Shown here in pieces: positions 1 through 13,700 of a stretch of DNA of 64,000 nt (positions are counted from its first letter, which is position 1; each line of letters begins with the position of its first letter). The position numbers were made by a program, and so were the translations under genes. Below the pieces are notes generated by a model. The model ran no database searches, was not told the origin of the DNA, and was given only the letters and a program-made list of their open reading frames with translations. Source of the DNA: Rhizoctonia solani (Eukaryota; Basidiomycota; Agaricomycetes; Cantharellales; Ceratobasidiaceae); assembly GCF_016906535.1 (NCBI RefSeq), contig NC_057375.1, positions 186,001-250,000 on the forward strand, given 5' to 3'.

Positions 1-470
1 ATGGAGGTAGATCGAAACGGCATTGTATCCTCCGGCCTATTTCAACCCAGTGATCAGCAGTCGGTTTCAAATTGAATAGGATATGATTCCACCTTCATCT
101 TTTCGAGAATGTCTCGCCAGAGTGGGATCGACGGCTGCCGCCATGGATGGAACTCGCCGCTATATCCAGGTCAGCAAGGTGTCTCGCAATAGGAATCGAC
201 AAAACGCACGCAAAGACCATGATACGCTTTCCATCGAGCAAGATCGAGTGCTGGTCAAACGTGACCGCCGCTGTGGAGTTGCCGACATAGAACCCAGATG
301 AGCCCGGCGAGGGTATATAGCTGCAAACGCGTTACCACAACTACAAGCTCAAACTGTCTGTATACTCACTTGGGGGACTGATCGCTGTTTGCCTGTCTCT
401 CGTGGATGTCTGCTGCAGCCTGGAGACTGAGCAAAGCACCCGCTCCAAGAACCGACGACCACAGCTTCAT
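1..470 (-). CDS. GH35 beta-galactosidase, 5' part (runs off left edge)
   Basis: This is the N-terminal part of a secreted family 35 beta-galactosidase, which removes terminal beta-galactosyl residues from plant wall polymers outside the cell. Four exons are readable on the minus strand: 470-370, 320-210, 159-93 and 36-1. They join in frame across three GT-AG introns of 49-56 nt. The ATG at 470 opens a signal-peptide-like stretch (MKLWSSVLGAGALLSLQAAA). The family hallmarks follow: FDQHSILLDGKRIMVF, GEFHPWRQPS, WRDILEKMK and GYNAVSIYLH. No stop or frame break is visible in the roughly 105 codons present. The catalytic glutamates lie outside the window. A second, broken GH35 copy lies directly upstream on the same strand, so the two form a tandem pair. 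Family assignment is firm; the fine substrate is inferred. Confidence 0.88.
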
Positions 471-1255
471 AGCAGCAGGAGAGAACCGACGAATTCAAAG
501 CGTCTAACCAGCCATTATAAGCCGATATGAGCCATGTTTCCAATCGTCCATATGGAACCAGACTCGTCTTGCCAGCAGGGACCCCATCCTCTTCGTCCCG
601 CGGCGAAGTCGACCATTCTGTCCTACCGCCGTCTGTCCTTGCTCCATCTGGCCATATGATCCCAGAACGCCGGGCGCTTGTGAAATTATTATTGCACGAA
701 GAGGTTCCCCTCGGTGCATTGTCGGCGTCGGTCCCTCGCCACGACCCGCTATTGGCTGCGTCCGTTAAATTTAAAATGGTGGCAATTTGTAAATTATTAA
801 CTATTAACTCGTTCTTATAGCCTCTTGCTTGACTTTTGAATTCTTCCTGCGACAGCTGGAAACCGACCGCTCCTTTCCCTCTCGCCTTGATAATACTTGG
901 CTCCCCACACTTACTTTAACAATAACACTGAAGCACTTTCTATCGTCCATCAATTCACGACCCAATCGATACCCCAAACTCATCCAACCCACCACAACCC
1001 AGTAATAAACCGCGCGAAGCATCGGTCAGACCAGACAAACAAGGGCAAAATAAAATCACTACTCGAGCAAATGGATAAATATCGGAGCCAAGCCAAAAAT
1101 ACGCAACATCCCAAGCTCAAGACTTGCTTCCGAGCTACCTCCGGCCCAGTTGACTGAATTTTAATTAAAAGTCTACTCTCATGGATTCTCTCGACGCACA
1201 CAGGCCCTGGATGACATGCTAATTTGATAATTCACTTCATATATTTACTCTAGAC
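471..1255. other. Intergenic region between the two GH35 copies
   Basis: It holds the promoter side of the left GH35 gene and the 3' flank of the broken copy. I see no coding potential beyond chance open frames, and no repeat or RNA gene. Confidence 0.6.
514..520 (-). promoter_or_regulatory. TATA-like box of the left GH35 gene
   Basis: The minus strand reads TTATAAT about 45 nt upstream of the ATG at 470. Its position suits a core promoter. Inferred from sequence only. Confidence 0.4.
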
Positions 1256-4200
1256 TCAATTGACTAGTCCGTTTATAACCTCCTTGCTCGAGAACAAGAC
1301 GTTCGTCGCTATCAGTTCGACATTTGCGACCTTGGCACCGGCACCATCTAATTCCAAGCATCACGACCAATCCTCCAACCATAAACGATGAAAACACATA
1401 CCAAGCGACCAAAGAACCAGCACCACATCGTTCTCTCCACGGTGGTCCAATATACCCTCAGGAACCTAGTCCAAATCAACCCACACATCCAACCAACGCG
1501 CGAAAAAAAAGACCCAAAAGGAAACTCACAGGATAAACAGTCTGCGGCCCAAAATTAGAAACAAATTTCCCAAACTGCCATTCGTTCACATACACCATCA
1601 CACGATAACTCTTACCCAACGTCCGCTCGAACCGAAACGCGAGCGGCACGTCCGCGTGCTTGTCGATATCGAGCGTCAACTTGGTCTTGTATGCCGTGGT
1701 GCCCGCTCGGTCGAGGGTGATGCCCGCGGATGGAGAGCAGCCGGTCGAGTTCCACGAGGTGGTGGAATAGTGGCTGTAGATTGCCCCGGTGCGTTCGGTG
1801 TATAGTTCTCCTTGGTTCATGGGCCCCCGGAGAGTATCCCTCGTATCTTCCCCGTCGACGGTCCCTGCCAATTTCCAGCACGAGAAGTCACCCGCACCCC
1901 CAATGAGTTCGTACCCACGAATCCCACGGGGAGCCTAGCCTTTCCATCAACAAAATTCGATAATTCGTTAAATGTCCAACCCCGAAGGCACCGCCCAAAG
2001 TCTAGTCTTGCTCCAATCCCATGTTGTCTATCACAACAGTAACCACATTCTCCTCTTTGACCGCATGATCGGAAAAGGTAAACGTCGCAGATGAGGTCTA
2101 ATTGTCCAGCTGGGTCGGTCGCAGCTCGTCCCTGGCCCGAGCCAAGAAATTGACCGTTCAAAAAGTGGAGAACCCGAAATTGTAGCCTGTGCTAAACCAT
2201 TTCAGTATGTTCTAGACTTCTACTAGGGGGTTGAAACGTACCCCTGTACGAAAAGCCTAACGCCCGTGGCATTTCTTTCAAATCTCCCGCGATACACGAC
2301 GTGACCTGGTCTCTAATCAATTCACAACCCCCCGTAATTTCTTAGATCACACTTGCCATGATGAAATCCGTATTCACCCGAGTATAAAACCGTCTTTCCA
2401 GCAAGCGGTCTAAACCTAGCCGGCCGCAAAGTTAAAGTCTTGTCTGCAGTAATCCACTCGGGGTCGTCAAAGTCGAGCGCAACTTCAGGAAGCGAATCTG
2501 TACACTTCTACTCGGCGTCTTTGAGGAGGTTTGGCAGCTTGGGCGCTAAATCCTTGACGCGAATCGAGCCCTTCAGCGTTCCCGTCGTCGACTTGGACAC
2601 GGTCACGGGCTGTCCGTCGAAAGTCACATGCTCGATAACAGAGGGAGCGAGGACTTCAAGTTCGGACGTTGTGGCGGACTGGGCGTCTCCGGTGATATCG
2701 AGCGTAGAGCCGTTGATCGTCGCGTTCCGAGCCAAGTATGGTCCAAAGACCAGCACGCTACCTGTTCGCGGGCTAAGATCGTATCGTCCATTCCCGGAAG
2801 TACCGCTCACACGAGGTTGCCATACCCTCGGAGCCAGCCAGGTTTTATCAGCTAGTCACACGCTGGTATTTCCAACCGCGACACGGACAAGGCCATTGGA
2901 TAAAGGGACCCCAGAGATGAGAGCTGTGCCGTTGGATATGGAAGCAGTAACGGAGGAAGAGCCAGAGACGATGGGTTTGGAAGTAGAGCTGGTGTGAAGG
3001 GCGGTGATACTAGTTTGATTGGAGATGTAGAGTAGGATATTGTCTTGTCCGTCGATGGTGGTCCAAGTTGCAACGTAATTACTATTATTCCAAGTACCAA
3101 CCTATATGCCAACAGAATATTTCCAAATGGATATTCGCTAACAATAATCTTGCTCTCTCTCCCATTCAAAGCAGCACTATGCAATACGACTTCTCCAGCA
3201 GTCGTATTCACCTTGAAGTCAAACTCTGCGCGCCCTGTCCTAGTCGTACTCGTCTGACGAATGATATAAAGATTCTGGCCCTTGGGAGTAGCAAGGTGAG
3301 TTGTCCAAATGTAATTCAGCGAAGCATGGGTAGCGTCGGTGCTGATCCGACCGGCGAGGTGGTAGTGCGGTGTACCATGCAAGAACAACGCCTGCAGCTT
3401 GATCTCAGAGTACTTGGCAGTAAAAGAGCGATCTTCTGAGACGGGCTATTAGATTTGTTAGCCATGCTGGTGAATGTAATATTTATACAAGATGGCGTAC
3501 CTTGGTATAATCGTAAGAAGTGTATACGGTAGGAGTGGTCAGGCTCCCCCAATTAGTTCCACCGTATGTCATATAAAGATTTTGAAGGTAGGTTCCAGCC
3601 GCATAATTGTTCTTATAAAAGACATTGGCAAACTGAACCAGCGAGTCAGCCACAATCCCAATCTTATTACCAGAAGCTGAATAAACCTGCTCGTTGATCA
3701 ATTTATAACACTCTTCGTAGTCCGGACCACTACACGGATCAAACGCGCCACCTTGATACTCTATTTCGATTCGTAATTAATTAACCCAAAACGCCGAAAT
3801 GATCGACCGATCACCATCCAATAACGTTAGCGCGCTTAAGTTAATCGTGGCGCGAGGTAAACGTACCAGCCAAGTACAACGGCTCAGCAAGGTTTCTCTT
3901 TTGATGACCAGCGTCGAGCGAAATATCGACTTCTTTTCACCTAGTATCTCCGGGTTTATAAGCACCCCCGCTTCTGACACATAGGTTGAGGAAAATAACT
4001 TACACATCGGGGTTAGAACAGTCGAATCCAAGAGGATATGCATCCCACGCATACAAATCAACTTTCGCGGGCCCCGAAGCGAATTGCCCATCTGGTTTGC
4101 GATCGTTGTGAGTACTAGAATGCCCGTGATAAATCAGGAAACCCCAAGGTGAAAAAATAAACGGACATTGGCACTCTGGTAATCCCACTCGATCTCATCT

Positions 4201-5172
4201 CTTCAATAACCCACTTCATACGATCAGTATGCCAATACGTAGTTTTATCCTACAAAACAATCAATAACTTCCACTCTGTGGTTCTCCTTACTCATACTCG
4301 GATTATCCATACTTTATTCATTCTCACTCTGTACCAAAATAACTGAGCCATCCGGGTACTGATACGGTGCTGTATACTCCGACACAGCCCGGATATACGG
4401 TTTCCAGGCGGGTGTAAAGTCCGAACCGTTGGAACGCGCCGTATCTGGAACATTGGTCAACCAGCCGGGGTATCCTCCGCCCGTTGTTTCAGCATTAATG
4501 TATCTAGATATGGATAATCAGCTCAGATGATAAACAAGAGAGGCGTAGATAACGTACGGTCCTGGTCTGACAATCACGAGAATCCCTACGTCTTTTGCTA
4601 TTTCCAAAAACCGAGTGACGGATAGGTATCCTTCGAAATTAAGATTGGCCCGTTTGGATTCGGAAAGTCTCCAATGGAAATAAATGGACACCGCATCGAA
4701 ACCCGCAGGCTTGTAAAATGGAATTAGCCAAACTCAAAAGACGTACAACGAGATATCACCTTCATCTTTTCCAAAACATCCCGCCAAGGCGCAGTAGAAG
4801 GTAACCTCAACGGATGAAACTCCCCCCTATCGATCAAATTAGATAAATAAAAAGAATCTAAATAGGCCCAATGAGCCAACCCTGAAATATACAAACCTAA
4901 ACACCATAATCCGTTTCCCGTCTAATAATAGCGAATGCTGGTCAAATGAGACTGCTGCACTCGAGTTTGCGGCGTAGAAGCCTGATGATCCTGGAGGAGG
5001 AACATATCTATTTTATGCGAACTCAAGCTGAGAGCTGTTCGTTTGTACTGGGTGGCTTGACGTGCTGTTGGGATAGGTCTACATTGGGTTGGACAATTGC
5101 CAACCCGGCTAAGAGCACTTACTCCAACGAATGAGAGGCGCATACCAAAAAGGTTCCAGCTCGCCAAAGCAT
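1256..5172 (-). pseudogene. GH35 beta-galactosidase pseudogene
   Basis: A nearly full-length second GH35 gene, readable exon by exon on the minus strand but not translatable. Conserved blocks appear in order: HSLLLDGKRIMVF (about 4900-4955), GEFHPLRLPS (4815), FDAVSIYFHWRLSESKR, VGILVIVRPGP, the acid/base region VILVQSENE (4317-4345), KVDLYAWDAYPLGFDCSNPD (4030-4085), EYQGGAFDP carrying the nucleophile Glu (3760), NLYMTYGGTNWG (3570), and the C-terminal jelly-roll YRVMVYVNEWQFGKF (1560-1620), ending at TGA 1256-1258. In-frame stops are TAA at 4314-4316 right after ENE, TGA at 2856-2858, TAG at 2508-2510 and TAG at 2002-2004. The last three replace family tryptophans. Two small deletions near 2158 and 2092 shift and then restore the frame. 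The N-terminal exon is uncertain (ATG 5172 or 5143). Non-function is well supported. Confidence 0.88.
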
Positions 5173-5672
5173 TGAATTACAGACCAAGCGTGAATTTATA
5201 TCCCCATGACTCGCAGTCAAGTACGAAGGTGATAAAGCGCCCCGCTCCGGACCTATCGACGCTGTTGGGAAATTGGATACCGCGAGACGACATTCTGCCG
5301 AAATGAGCGGTCCGAACCTCCAGGAAGAAGTAATTATTCGATACATTAGACGAATTCGTCCATTCGCAGATGTCCAAGTGTGGCGGTCTGCTCCATTTAG
5401 CCTATAAACGCCCAGCGCCTCAGGGAGAAGTGGATGCATGCGGTTTCCCTTGTTCATACAAGTCCCTTTGGCGTGCTTCGTAAGGACAGTCTCGTATCTT
5501 CGGGCGTCGAGAATAACTTATTCTATTGAGGATATACAGTAACGAAATTTCTGACTAGTAGAAGGGACAAGGAAAATTTTAAACACTTGGTTCTACTGGG
5601 AGATTGGCTGGTATGTAATTTGCCTTAGATTGACCACGATACAAGATCACCAACACCTATTATCCATCAAAT
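5173..5672. other. Intergenic region, GH35 pseudogene promoter side and MFS 3' flank
   Basis: A minus-strand TATAAATTC lies near 5192-5202, about 20-50 nt upstream of the two candidate starts of the broken GH35 copy; it looks like a relict core promoter. Nothing else is recognised. Confidence 0.45.
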
Positions 5673-7833
5673 CTACTCTAAAGCCACACTCCGCCTCTTC
5701 CAACTCCTCCAAGTCGCGACACCACTCAGAAGAAGCCCGACGCAACAACTACCCAGTGCAACATAGATACTATAAAACAAAATATTAACATTTAGAATAT
5801 CAAAGTCCGCGGTACTCACCTTGTGATATAGCACCCCTGCCTTCCAGACATATCAATCCCTCTCCGACCGGTTCAACAGGTTCAACAGGTTCGAGGAAAG
5901 CAGGCTGGGAGTGATTGTCGAAATTTCTTCCAAATGTATAGTTGTAGACGTTTCCAAATAGGGCCTTTTTCTGTGTCAGTGTAGATTGCGAAAATTACAG
6001 AAAGTGACATACCGCCGCAATGCCCATGAGACCGGCGTTTTGGGCAAAGTGTGCTGTAGGCAGAGTTAAGTGGATGAAACCGGAAATAAATTGAAACTTA
6101 CGCATTCCGAAACGTTCGAGAACTAACGCGGGGAATAAGGCAAATACGGTACCGTAGCTTATGCCCCAAAGTCCGCTTACGTACCATAGCCTACTCACGT
6201 CGGTCACATTTAAGAGGAGCGAAATAGCAACGATCCCGATAGTCGCGGAGAGCAACAAACAGGAGGTGCGGGGGATCGTGTGGTTATGAGAGAGGTGATC
6301 GGCAAGGAAGCCTGGGATATTTGTTATAAGTATCATGATCACCGGCATCTTTCACAACAGGCTCACCGATCACAAATCTGCCTACGAAACTACAAACGCT
6401 AATTATTCCGACCTGGCTCGCCTGGGCTTTTTCGGCCTCTCGCCTGCTCCACCCTTCACCAGCCGAGGCGAATAAAGCCTGAACGATTGATCCGACATTG
6501 TTAATGTCTGGGTTGATTTGCATGAGTGTTGAGCTAATTCACCGGAATGCAACTTACACATCAAACCTGGGCCACCCACTTTGCAAGACGTTAGCAGGTG
6601 AATCGGCACCGGGAGAAAGCGCAACTCACATAAACCGACTATCCCAAAGATAATTAAGAAATCCAACGAAGTAAATAATGCTATCCCATGCACATCCTCC
6701 GCCTTGTCAATCCTTGACCCGTTAGTGTTGGGCGTCGCAGCTCCACTTGCATTTGGTGTAGCAGCTTGGCTCGCCCACGGGTTCTGCTCTCCATAGAGAA
6801 TGCTTTCGTCAACAGTCCCGGTTCGCAGCGGGGTATGCTCAGTCCAGAACGGCCGTCGCTCTTCCTCCCTCTCAGATTCCTCCTCCCGTTCCTGGTTCTC
6901 CCCATCTTCTTCGGTCTCCAAGTGGATAGGTCCAAGCGGAGGTGGTCTAACAAGAATAGCGCCAAGCAGAACCGCACTTCCAGTTCCTAAACATAGCACA
7001 GTCAAGAATGCACCCGTTCGCCCGGGGAAAAGCTCCCGCGCGAGGGTCGAAAAGAAGAATGCGGAAAGACCAAAAGCGGAGTTGATTCCACCCGTAGCCG
7101 AGGCATGCTGCAATACATAAGCAACCAACATCCTAGACTCAGATAGTGGTAAACTTACGTATTTGTCTTCCGTTACTCGAACACCAGCGTTCATTGCGCT
7201 GATGATTCCAGCGCTTCCTGCTACACCGGTCGCAAAACTGCAAAGAGTAAGTGCCGAGACGAGTGGGGTTAGTGGCCACGAGTTGGGAATGTTCACTTGG
7301 GGGATGGTATTGGAGAACAGGAATGAGATACCGCCATATCCAAGGAAGAGAAGAGCAGAGGCAACGAAGAGTGGGCTATCGAGTAACTAGTTAGCACAAA
7401 TAAAAATAGAATAGCCAATCACTCACATCTTTGGGCCCCTCCTATCTACAATCCAGCCAGATATTGGAGCGAAGCTAGTGGTGCCCAGTTGTATCAAATA
7501 CGACTTATACGCCTGAGTCGTGTGACTTACAAATAGACCCCAACTATATAAAGAAACACATCAGCCCATATAGGTTACACAGCTCGCTCAGAATAGACGT
7601 ACTGTTCCCCGCAATCCCAATCACATTGAGCTGAGTATGGTTCAAGTTCAACTTATGTCCCAGCTGCGGAGCATAAGCCGAATAGACCTGTCTCCCATCC
7701 AAATTAACACAACAGCCTATAGCTCTTGAAATGATCAACTTGCATAGTTGGTACCCGACGCGAGGGCGACCAGTACACAGGCAGCTAAAGTTTGAAGCCG
7801 CGCCTGTCGGGTGGGCACGCTCATGGTCGTCAT
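5673..7833 (-). CDS. MFS transporter, nodulin-like / MCH1-type
   Basis: A polytopic membrane transporter of the major facilitator superfamily. The ATG at 7833 opens MTTMSVPTRQARLQTLAACV, the first membrane helix. It continues after an intron into VYSAYAPQLGHKLNLNHTQL and NVIGIAGN, the pattern of nodulin-like/MCH1 carriers. Further helices are readable around 7230-7000, 6650 and 6340-6050 (for example LWYVSGLWGISYGTVFALFP). A long acidic cytoplasmic loop (EREEESEREEERRPFW, about 6840-6910) sits between the two six-helix halves, as expected. The last exon gives IYVALGSCCVGLLLSGVATW and a basic tail before TAG at 5673-5675. An EPV repeat (three units) lies near 5875. The first intron (7743-7688) starts with GC, not GT. 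No frame break seen. MCH1-like proteins resemble monocarboxylate carriers, but the substrate cannot be read from sequence. Confidence 0.8.
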
Positions 7834-10711
7834 CAAGGCAATGGCACTGCGAGTCACGTGCTTGATTATGCAATCTGTGCCAAAGCAGGCAAATTGATTT
7901 TGCTCCCGCTATGGAGGTACTGGCTACGCGCTCTAGAAAACTACCCTATCCATATCCAATCACTAGGGCTTGATTACTCGCTAAACAGTCACGGCTGTTA
8001 CTTGGATTAGAAATAAGTATATACTAATTAAAGTCCCAGATTTCATTCAAATGAATCCAGTTAGTTCCAGCACCAACTCGGGTTGCTCACCATGCTCTCC
8101 TCATAGGATGTGCGGGCATAAATGGGACAGCTCAGAAGCAATGGTACTTATCTTTTTCTGAGTGGCTTGACTTGGTGAAGTTAAAACCAGGCCCGCGAAT
8201 GTCCATGACCTAGTGTCTAGGATTTATTGCGTTAGAAAAGTCGATTCGGCATTCAAGCTTCAAATTCCTAGTAATTTCTAAAATGGCTGTCTACATATCA
8301 TACTGTGGGACAATAGCAGTATTATTAACCGAGAATATGCTCATGTGCTCGAAAAATCCATCACTAGAGGGGGTAAATCGGTCATGAGTACTCGGTCATC
8401 GGCATAGAAGGTCCAAGCTTCTTCCAAAACTGATATAACAGCTAAGGTATAAAACGAAATATAGGTGCGGCTTAATTTATATATAGCCCTGTATATTAAC
8501 GGTCATTTACCTGAGAGAATAAAGTGATGCCTCATGTCCCGCATGATGAACCCAAAAAGCACGGGAATTTCTCACCCAAAATCACAGAATCTGAAACTGA
8601 GCACACAGCGATGAGCTGAGAGTGCGGACTGATAGAAATATTGATTAGATTGTATCAACATTTCGTATAAAACGCGCAACTGTTTGCGTCCAGAAGATTT
8701 GCATTTTGGAGGCTCACCCAGATTAGGATATCGCACAAAAGTAACGCTTTTCAACAGATCTAGAGCTCCTTCTCAAATTAGTTGACTGTTGCAAGGAAAT
8801 TTAATGAGTTCCTGAGTATCGACAGGCATACATTAGGACCTCTTTTAATGGGCTCCGTATCAGAAACAAAGGAACACTGATCATGATTATGATCCTGACT
8901 GTTCTGTTCTTTTATAGCGATGTAATAGGCTCCTTGCCGCGCAATTCAATGATCATGTAGAAAAATCATGCCTACAATTATATTTTAAGGGATGTGCGAT
9001 ATTCGTACATTAATTCTATTTTCACGAGAGCCCCTTACATAACCGAGCTGGCCGCGCCTACTCGATTGACCATTTCAACCCTCCCTCTCTTCTCCCTATT
9101 TTTTGTGTCTGATTTCTAACTATATACTCTCATTTGACTTATTCCGCTTATTCATGTACGAGCCCCGTTGACCTTATAAGGCCTCGGGGGAATTCTCATA
9201 TACCTGTCTTTACTTTCGAACCACAACAATCGAGTGTTTTACGGATCATCATTGTCTCGGCGACACGGTCTATTGAGCTAGATAAAAATCAATAGCTCAC
9301 GAGTGTAATAACAATAGAGCTAAGAAGCGATACTAAGCTCTTTTAAGACGTATAGAACAGACTTGATAGTATTGAGATGATCAATAAACGATTCAAAGAG
9401 GATCGCTTATCTATACGTATGTACATAGAGGGTTCACACGCTGTGCGTGTGAGTACGGAACCAATACTATGCCGGGTACAATAAAAGACAGAGACGAGAC
9501 AACAGATAAAGTGATACAACTTAAATCTATGTAGTAAGTTGTATGTGTACAGAGACATATTGAACTTAGATTCCAAATTAGGATCTCGTTCAATAGTAAG
9601 ACTGACTTTAGGCCAGCAAAAACTTTGTTGAGATCATACCGCGTGTGCCCTTATGGCGCTGTCCTGTTCCATTTCCGCCAACTTGCGAAAAACAGTATGC
9701 AGTATCGATCTTGCTTGTATCCTATAGTATTCCTTGGCGCACCGAAGGTATTCATATGGGCCTAATAACTAAACTTTGGTCTCCACTTTTCCTGTCAGCT
9801 AATACAGGTCGGCAGCCTGAATTATTATTATTATAAGACTCTTGGCAAAAGAATTGGCGATCAGGGTTGAGGGAACGCTAGTACTAAGACAATGTTCAGG
9901 ATAACATGTAGCTGAAGCTAGTCATTAAGGCTGGAAGATTGAGTAACGAAAAGAGACCAATGACACATCGGGCACGTTATTTTGGTTTCCAGACTATTGG
10001 GGAAAAAATCAACCTAGCTCCATTAATTGGATTAGGCAAACGGTATAACCAAACCAAAATAATGCTGCGACTATAATTAGCACTTTGCATCCTGTCCCGG
10101 CCGAACACGCCGGCCCACAGCCAGGACCAAGAGCCTCAAAGTGGCGTTACTTGTGATAGTTGGGAGAATTCCTGTTTTGGCTCCGTGATAAGAGCTGCGT
10201 GTTGGGGGTTGTGCAAACGCATGAGCACAGACTTTTACGAAGCGTCGCATAGGGGTTCCACCTATACTTGGGGTGTGACACGATTTTCTGGCGTATCTAG
10301 CACCAACTGCCTCTATCATGCGTTACATGCACACCATGTGATTTCCCCGCCTTCCCTTTCAAAACGTCTCGCAACAATTTAATTTAAGTCACATGTTATC
10401 GCGGTGGCTCATACGAGCTCACTGTCTTGAGCGGACTCGTTGGTTATTGCTAAAGTTTGTCTGCAATGCATCCTGCGTCCCCCGTAGTATAAACGTGAAT
10501 GATTAAATGTATAAGTGCACCACCAGGAGATGACAATACTATTTGCTGCCCCTACTGGTACCAGTCTGAGAGCCTCTGAGGTGAGCTTGTTATATGTGCT
10601 CAGCGAGTCTCGTCGTATCTTCTATAGGCAATTGATAGGTAATAGTAATGAGAAACAAGATGATAAAAGACAGATAATTTGCAGTATGCTAAATCTCATA
10701 AATACAGAATA
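7834..10711. other. 2.9 kb AT-rich intergenic region
   Basis: No gene could be supported on either strand; open frames are short and look random. The segment 9180-9600 has a mixed, LTR-like look (short inverted words such as GAGCTA/TAGCTC and a GTGTGAG/CTCACAC dyad), but I find no second copy or target duplication in this window and make no call. It separates the MFS promoter from the 3' end of NLR-1. Confidence 0.5.
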
Positions 10712-13700
10712 CTACGCTGAAAAACACCGCATCCACTCGTCTCCTATTTTCCATCCATCGGTCTCAAGTCGAAAATATCCTTGATCGGCAATAATAGAAG
10801 TGTTTGGTGGAAGTGCCAAATATGTGTGGAGGTCGGACGGAACCCATGCCAATCGTCGATCAAGTGAGTCCACCACCCAGCCATCGCTGTCGAGCGACCG
10901 AAGATCAACTGGATCGGGGGTGGATGCAGCTGCCCTTGCATGGTCTAACGACGCGTCAGCAAAACGGATAGCAACAAAGGACAGATTGGCATTGGCATAT
11001 ACCTGCGTCTCTCATGACATTGTCGTGTGAATGTATTCCCAGAAGCGATGCGTCCCAGAATCGAATGGTGCGGTCATACGAGCACGAGACGAGGTGTGAG
11101 CCATCGGGTGAGAACTGGATGCACTGCACGCGATCGGTGTGTCCCTTCAGAGGACCGTGTATAAGCTTGCCGTTCTCAGGGTCCCACACACGCACAGTAT
11201 GGTCCCAAGACCCAGATGCAACATACAGACCGTTGGGTGAGAACGACACAGAGTAGACCGAGTCACTATGCGCGCCACCGCTCTCGCCGCAAACAACAAG
11301 CTGCTTCCATGTCTCTGCATCCCATATTCTCACTGATTTGTCATGCGACCCTGAGACGAGGCGCTTGCCATCTTGGGAGAACTCCACCGAACGAACCCAG
11401 TCCTTGTGAGCATCGATTGGGCCAACGAGCGTGGTGCCACTATGTCGGTCTAGTACGACTATCTTGCCATCGATCGAGCCACAGACAACCCGATGGCCAT
11501 CAGGAGAGATCCCAACCGACAGGATAGAGCGATCCCCTTGGAGCAGTTGGGTCACTTGTTGGCCAGTGCTCACATCCCATATTCGGACAGTGCTCTTATA
11601 AGACCCTGAGACAACGACCGTGCTGTCGGGTGAGAATCGCACACAGTTCACATCATAGCGATGCCCCTCCATCGGTCCGTGGATGTCTTGTCCCGTCAGT
11701 CCATCCCAGATTCGCAGTGTGCTGTCTCCTGAACCAGACACAATGTACCGATCATCGGCCGAGTAGTCCACAGATACAACCTCGAGTTCATGGCCATGGA
11801 GTGGTCCGAGCACCAGCTGACCGGTCGCCACATCCCACACGTGTATTGACCCATCTTGTGAGCCAGAGACGACCCGTGTGCCGCTGCGAGAGTATCGGAT
11901 GGAGTGGATAGCCGAGGAAAGAGATGAGGCAGTCGGAAGAGGATTGGAGGTATCGATGTCTTGCACGTTCCATACGCGTACCGTGCCGTCGTCTGAGAAA
12001 GAGAACAGGCGAGTGCTGTCGGGAGAGAAGATAACCGATTTGATGGATCTGGTGTGTCCCTGGAGCGGTCCAAGGACTGTGTGACCGGTACGCGTGTCAT
12101 ACACTCGGATCGTGTTGTCGGCTGATCCAGAGGCAATGAAAGCGCCGTTGTGCGAAAACGCGACGCAGAGTACAGCGCCAGAATGTGCTGTGAGTGGTCC
12201 TAGCACCGTCTGGCCAGTTTGCGGATCCCACACTCGGATCGTTTTATCAAGTGAGCCCGAGGCAATGCGGGAGTCAGTGGGACAGGAGCATACTGACCAG
12301 ACCTCTGCAGTATGACCCTCGAAGGGCGTGCCAACCGGCTGGCCTGTCTGTACATTCCACACTCGCACGGTGTCGTCGGTCGATCCAGATGCAAGATGCA
12401 AGCCGTCGGAAGAGAACACGACTGAGTTGACATATGCTGTATGACCCGTGAGCGGACCATGACTGCTGACGTCTTGTCCCAATGCGCAGGTGTACACCTC
12501 TCCGTCATCCAGGCCACAGGCGACGCGAGACCCGTCAGGCGAGAATGCAAGCGAATAGCCACCGGACACGCCATCAGAAAGCAGCTGCGTGACCGCGCCT
12601 CCGTTGGCGGTGTCCCACACATATGGGGTACCACCATCCCTAGAAAAGGCCACCTTGGAGCCATCGGGAGATATCGCAACGGAGAAGACATTCTTTGTGC
12701 GCTCTTCGGCGAGGCTGACCACACTCTCGCCCGTCGTCGTATCGTACACCTCGATGCTGTCTGCGGTAGGTGCCACAAGTCGTCTTCCGTCTCTTGACAG
12801 ACTCATCGACTGCACGTCTTGGGTCGAGACCTTCCAGGTGGCGATGAGTGCCAGCCGGCGTCGATCGATCGCTGTTCCTGTCGGCTGCACAAGTCCGGAT
12901 GCTCTTGGCATGTACGCTGCCGAGAGCGGTCGAGATCTGGGCCAGAACGGCAGCATTGAAACATAGATATGCGGAGTGCTTTGAGATACGGGATGATTGG
13001 CATAGACCGATACGAACTGAGATGCGTCGTGTACCAGCTGTATTACTTCTTGGGGTACACTCTTCTCCTGGATCAAGATTAGATTAGATCGTCAGATGAA
13101 ATAGGAACAGTAGCTTACGTTGCACCATTTCTCTGCGTCCTGAATAATCGCTGTCCCATTCCGCATGTTTTTAGTTAGGTTGGTGATCTCTATCCAGAGA
13201 AGTAAACACGATGAGAAAAATCTGTGAACAAGTTCAACCAGGTCGTCCCGGTACTCCCCAAGACTCAGATGAGCGGACCAATAGCGACATGCATATATCT
13301 GGCCCAGAGAAATTGACTGGGCCACTCGTCTATCGAGGTCATCAACCTCCGTGTCGAGGAGGTAAGACGAAGGCAAATTACATATATTAAATTTTGGTTC
13401 GATCGCATCAATGAGCCGTAAACAAGCTTCGGCCATCCTGGCATGTCGGATGTTCGGCTGGCAGTGATACGAGCCGGACCGTTCCGGGGAGAGTATAAAG
13501 TCAGGGAATGAGGCATGCAGCGAGTTTACGAGCCCAGTTTGTCTGGTCACATTTAGAACCGATCTTAGGGGCCTCAGCAACGCATCGACTTGTTGGCCAC
13601 TTTCCAGTCCTGCCAAATCTGCGATAGCATCTAGGGTCATGGGTTTGATCGCACATATCACGGTCTCCAGGATGTTCTTCATTCGTTTTTTGTTCGTCTT

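Noticed and set aside
2440..2997. 185-codon open frame on the plus strand
   Set aside because: It is antisense to the C-terminal part of the GH35 pseudogene, whose family motifs are clear on the minus strand.
9180..9620. Possible copia-like LTR remnant
   Set aside because: LTR-like texture only. No second copy, no TG...CA ends with a target duplication, no primer site in the window.
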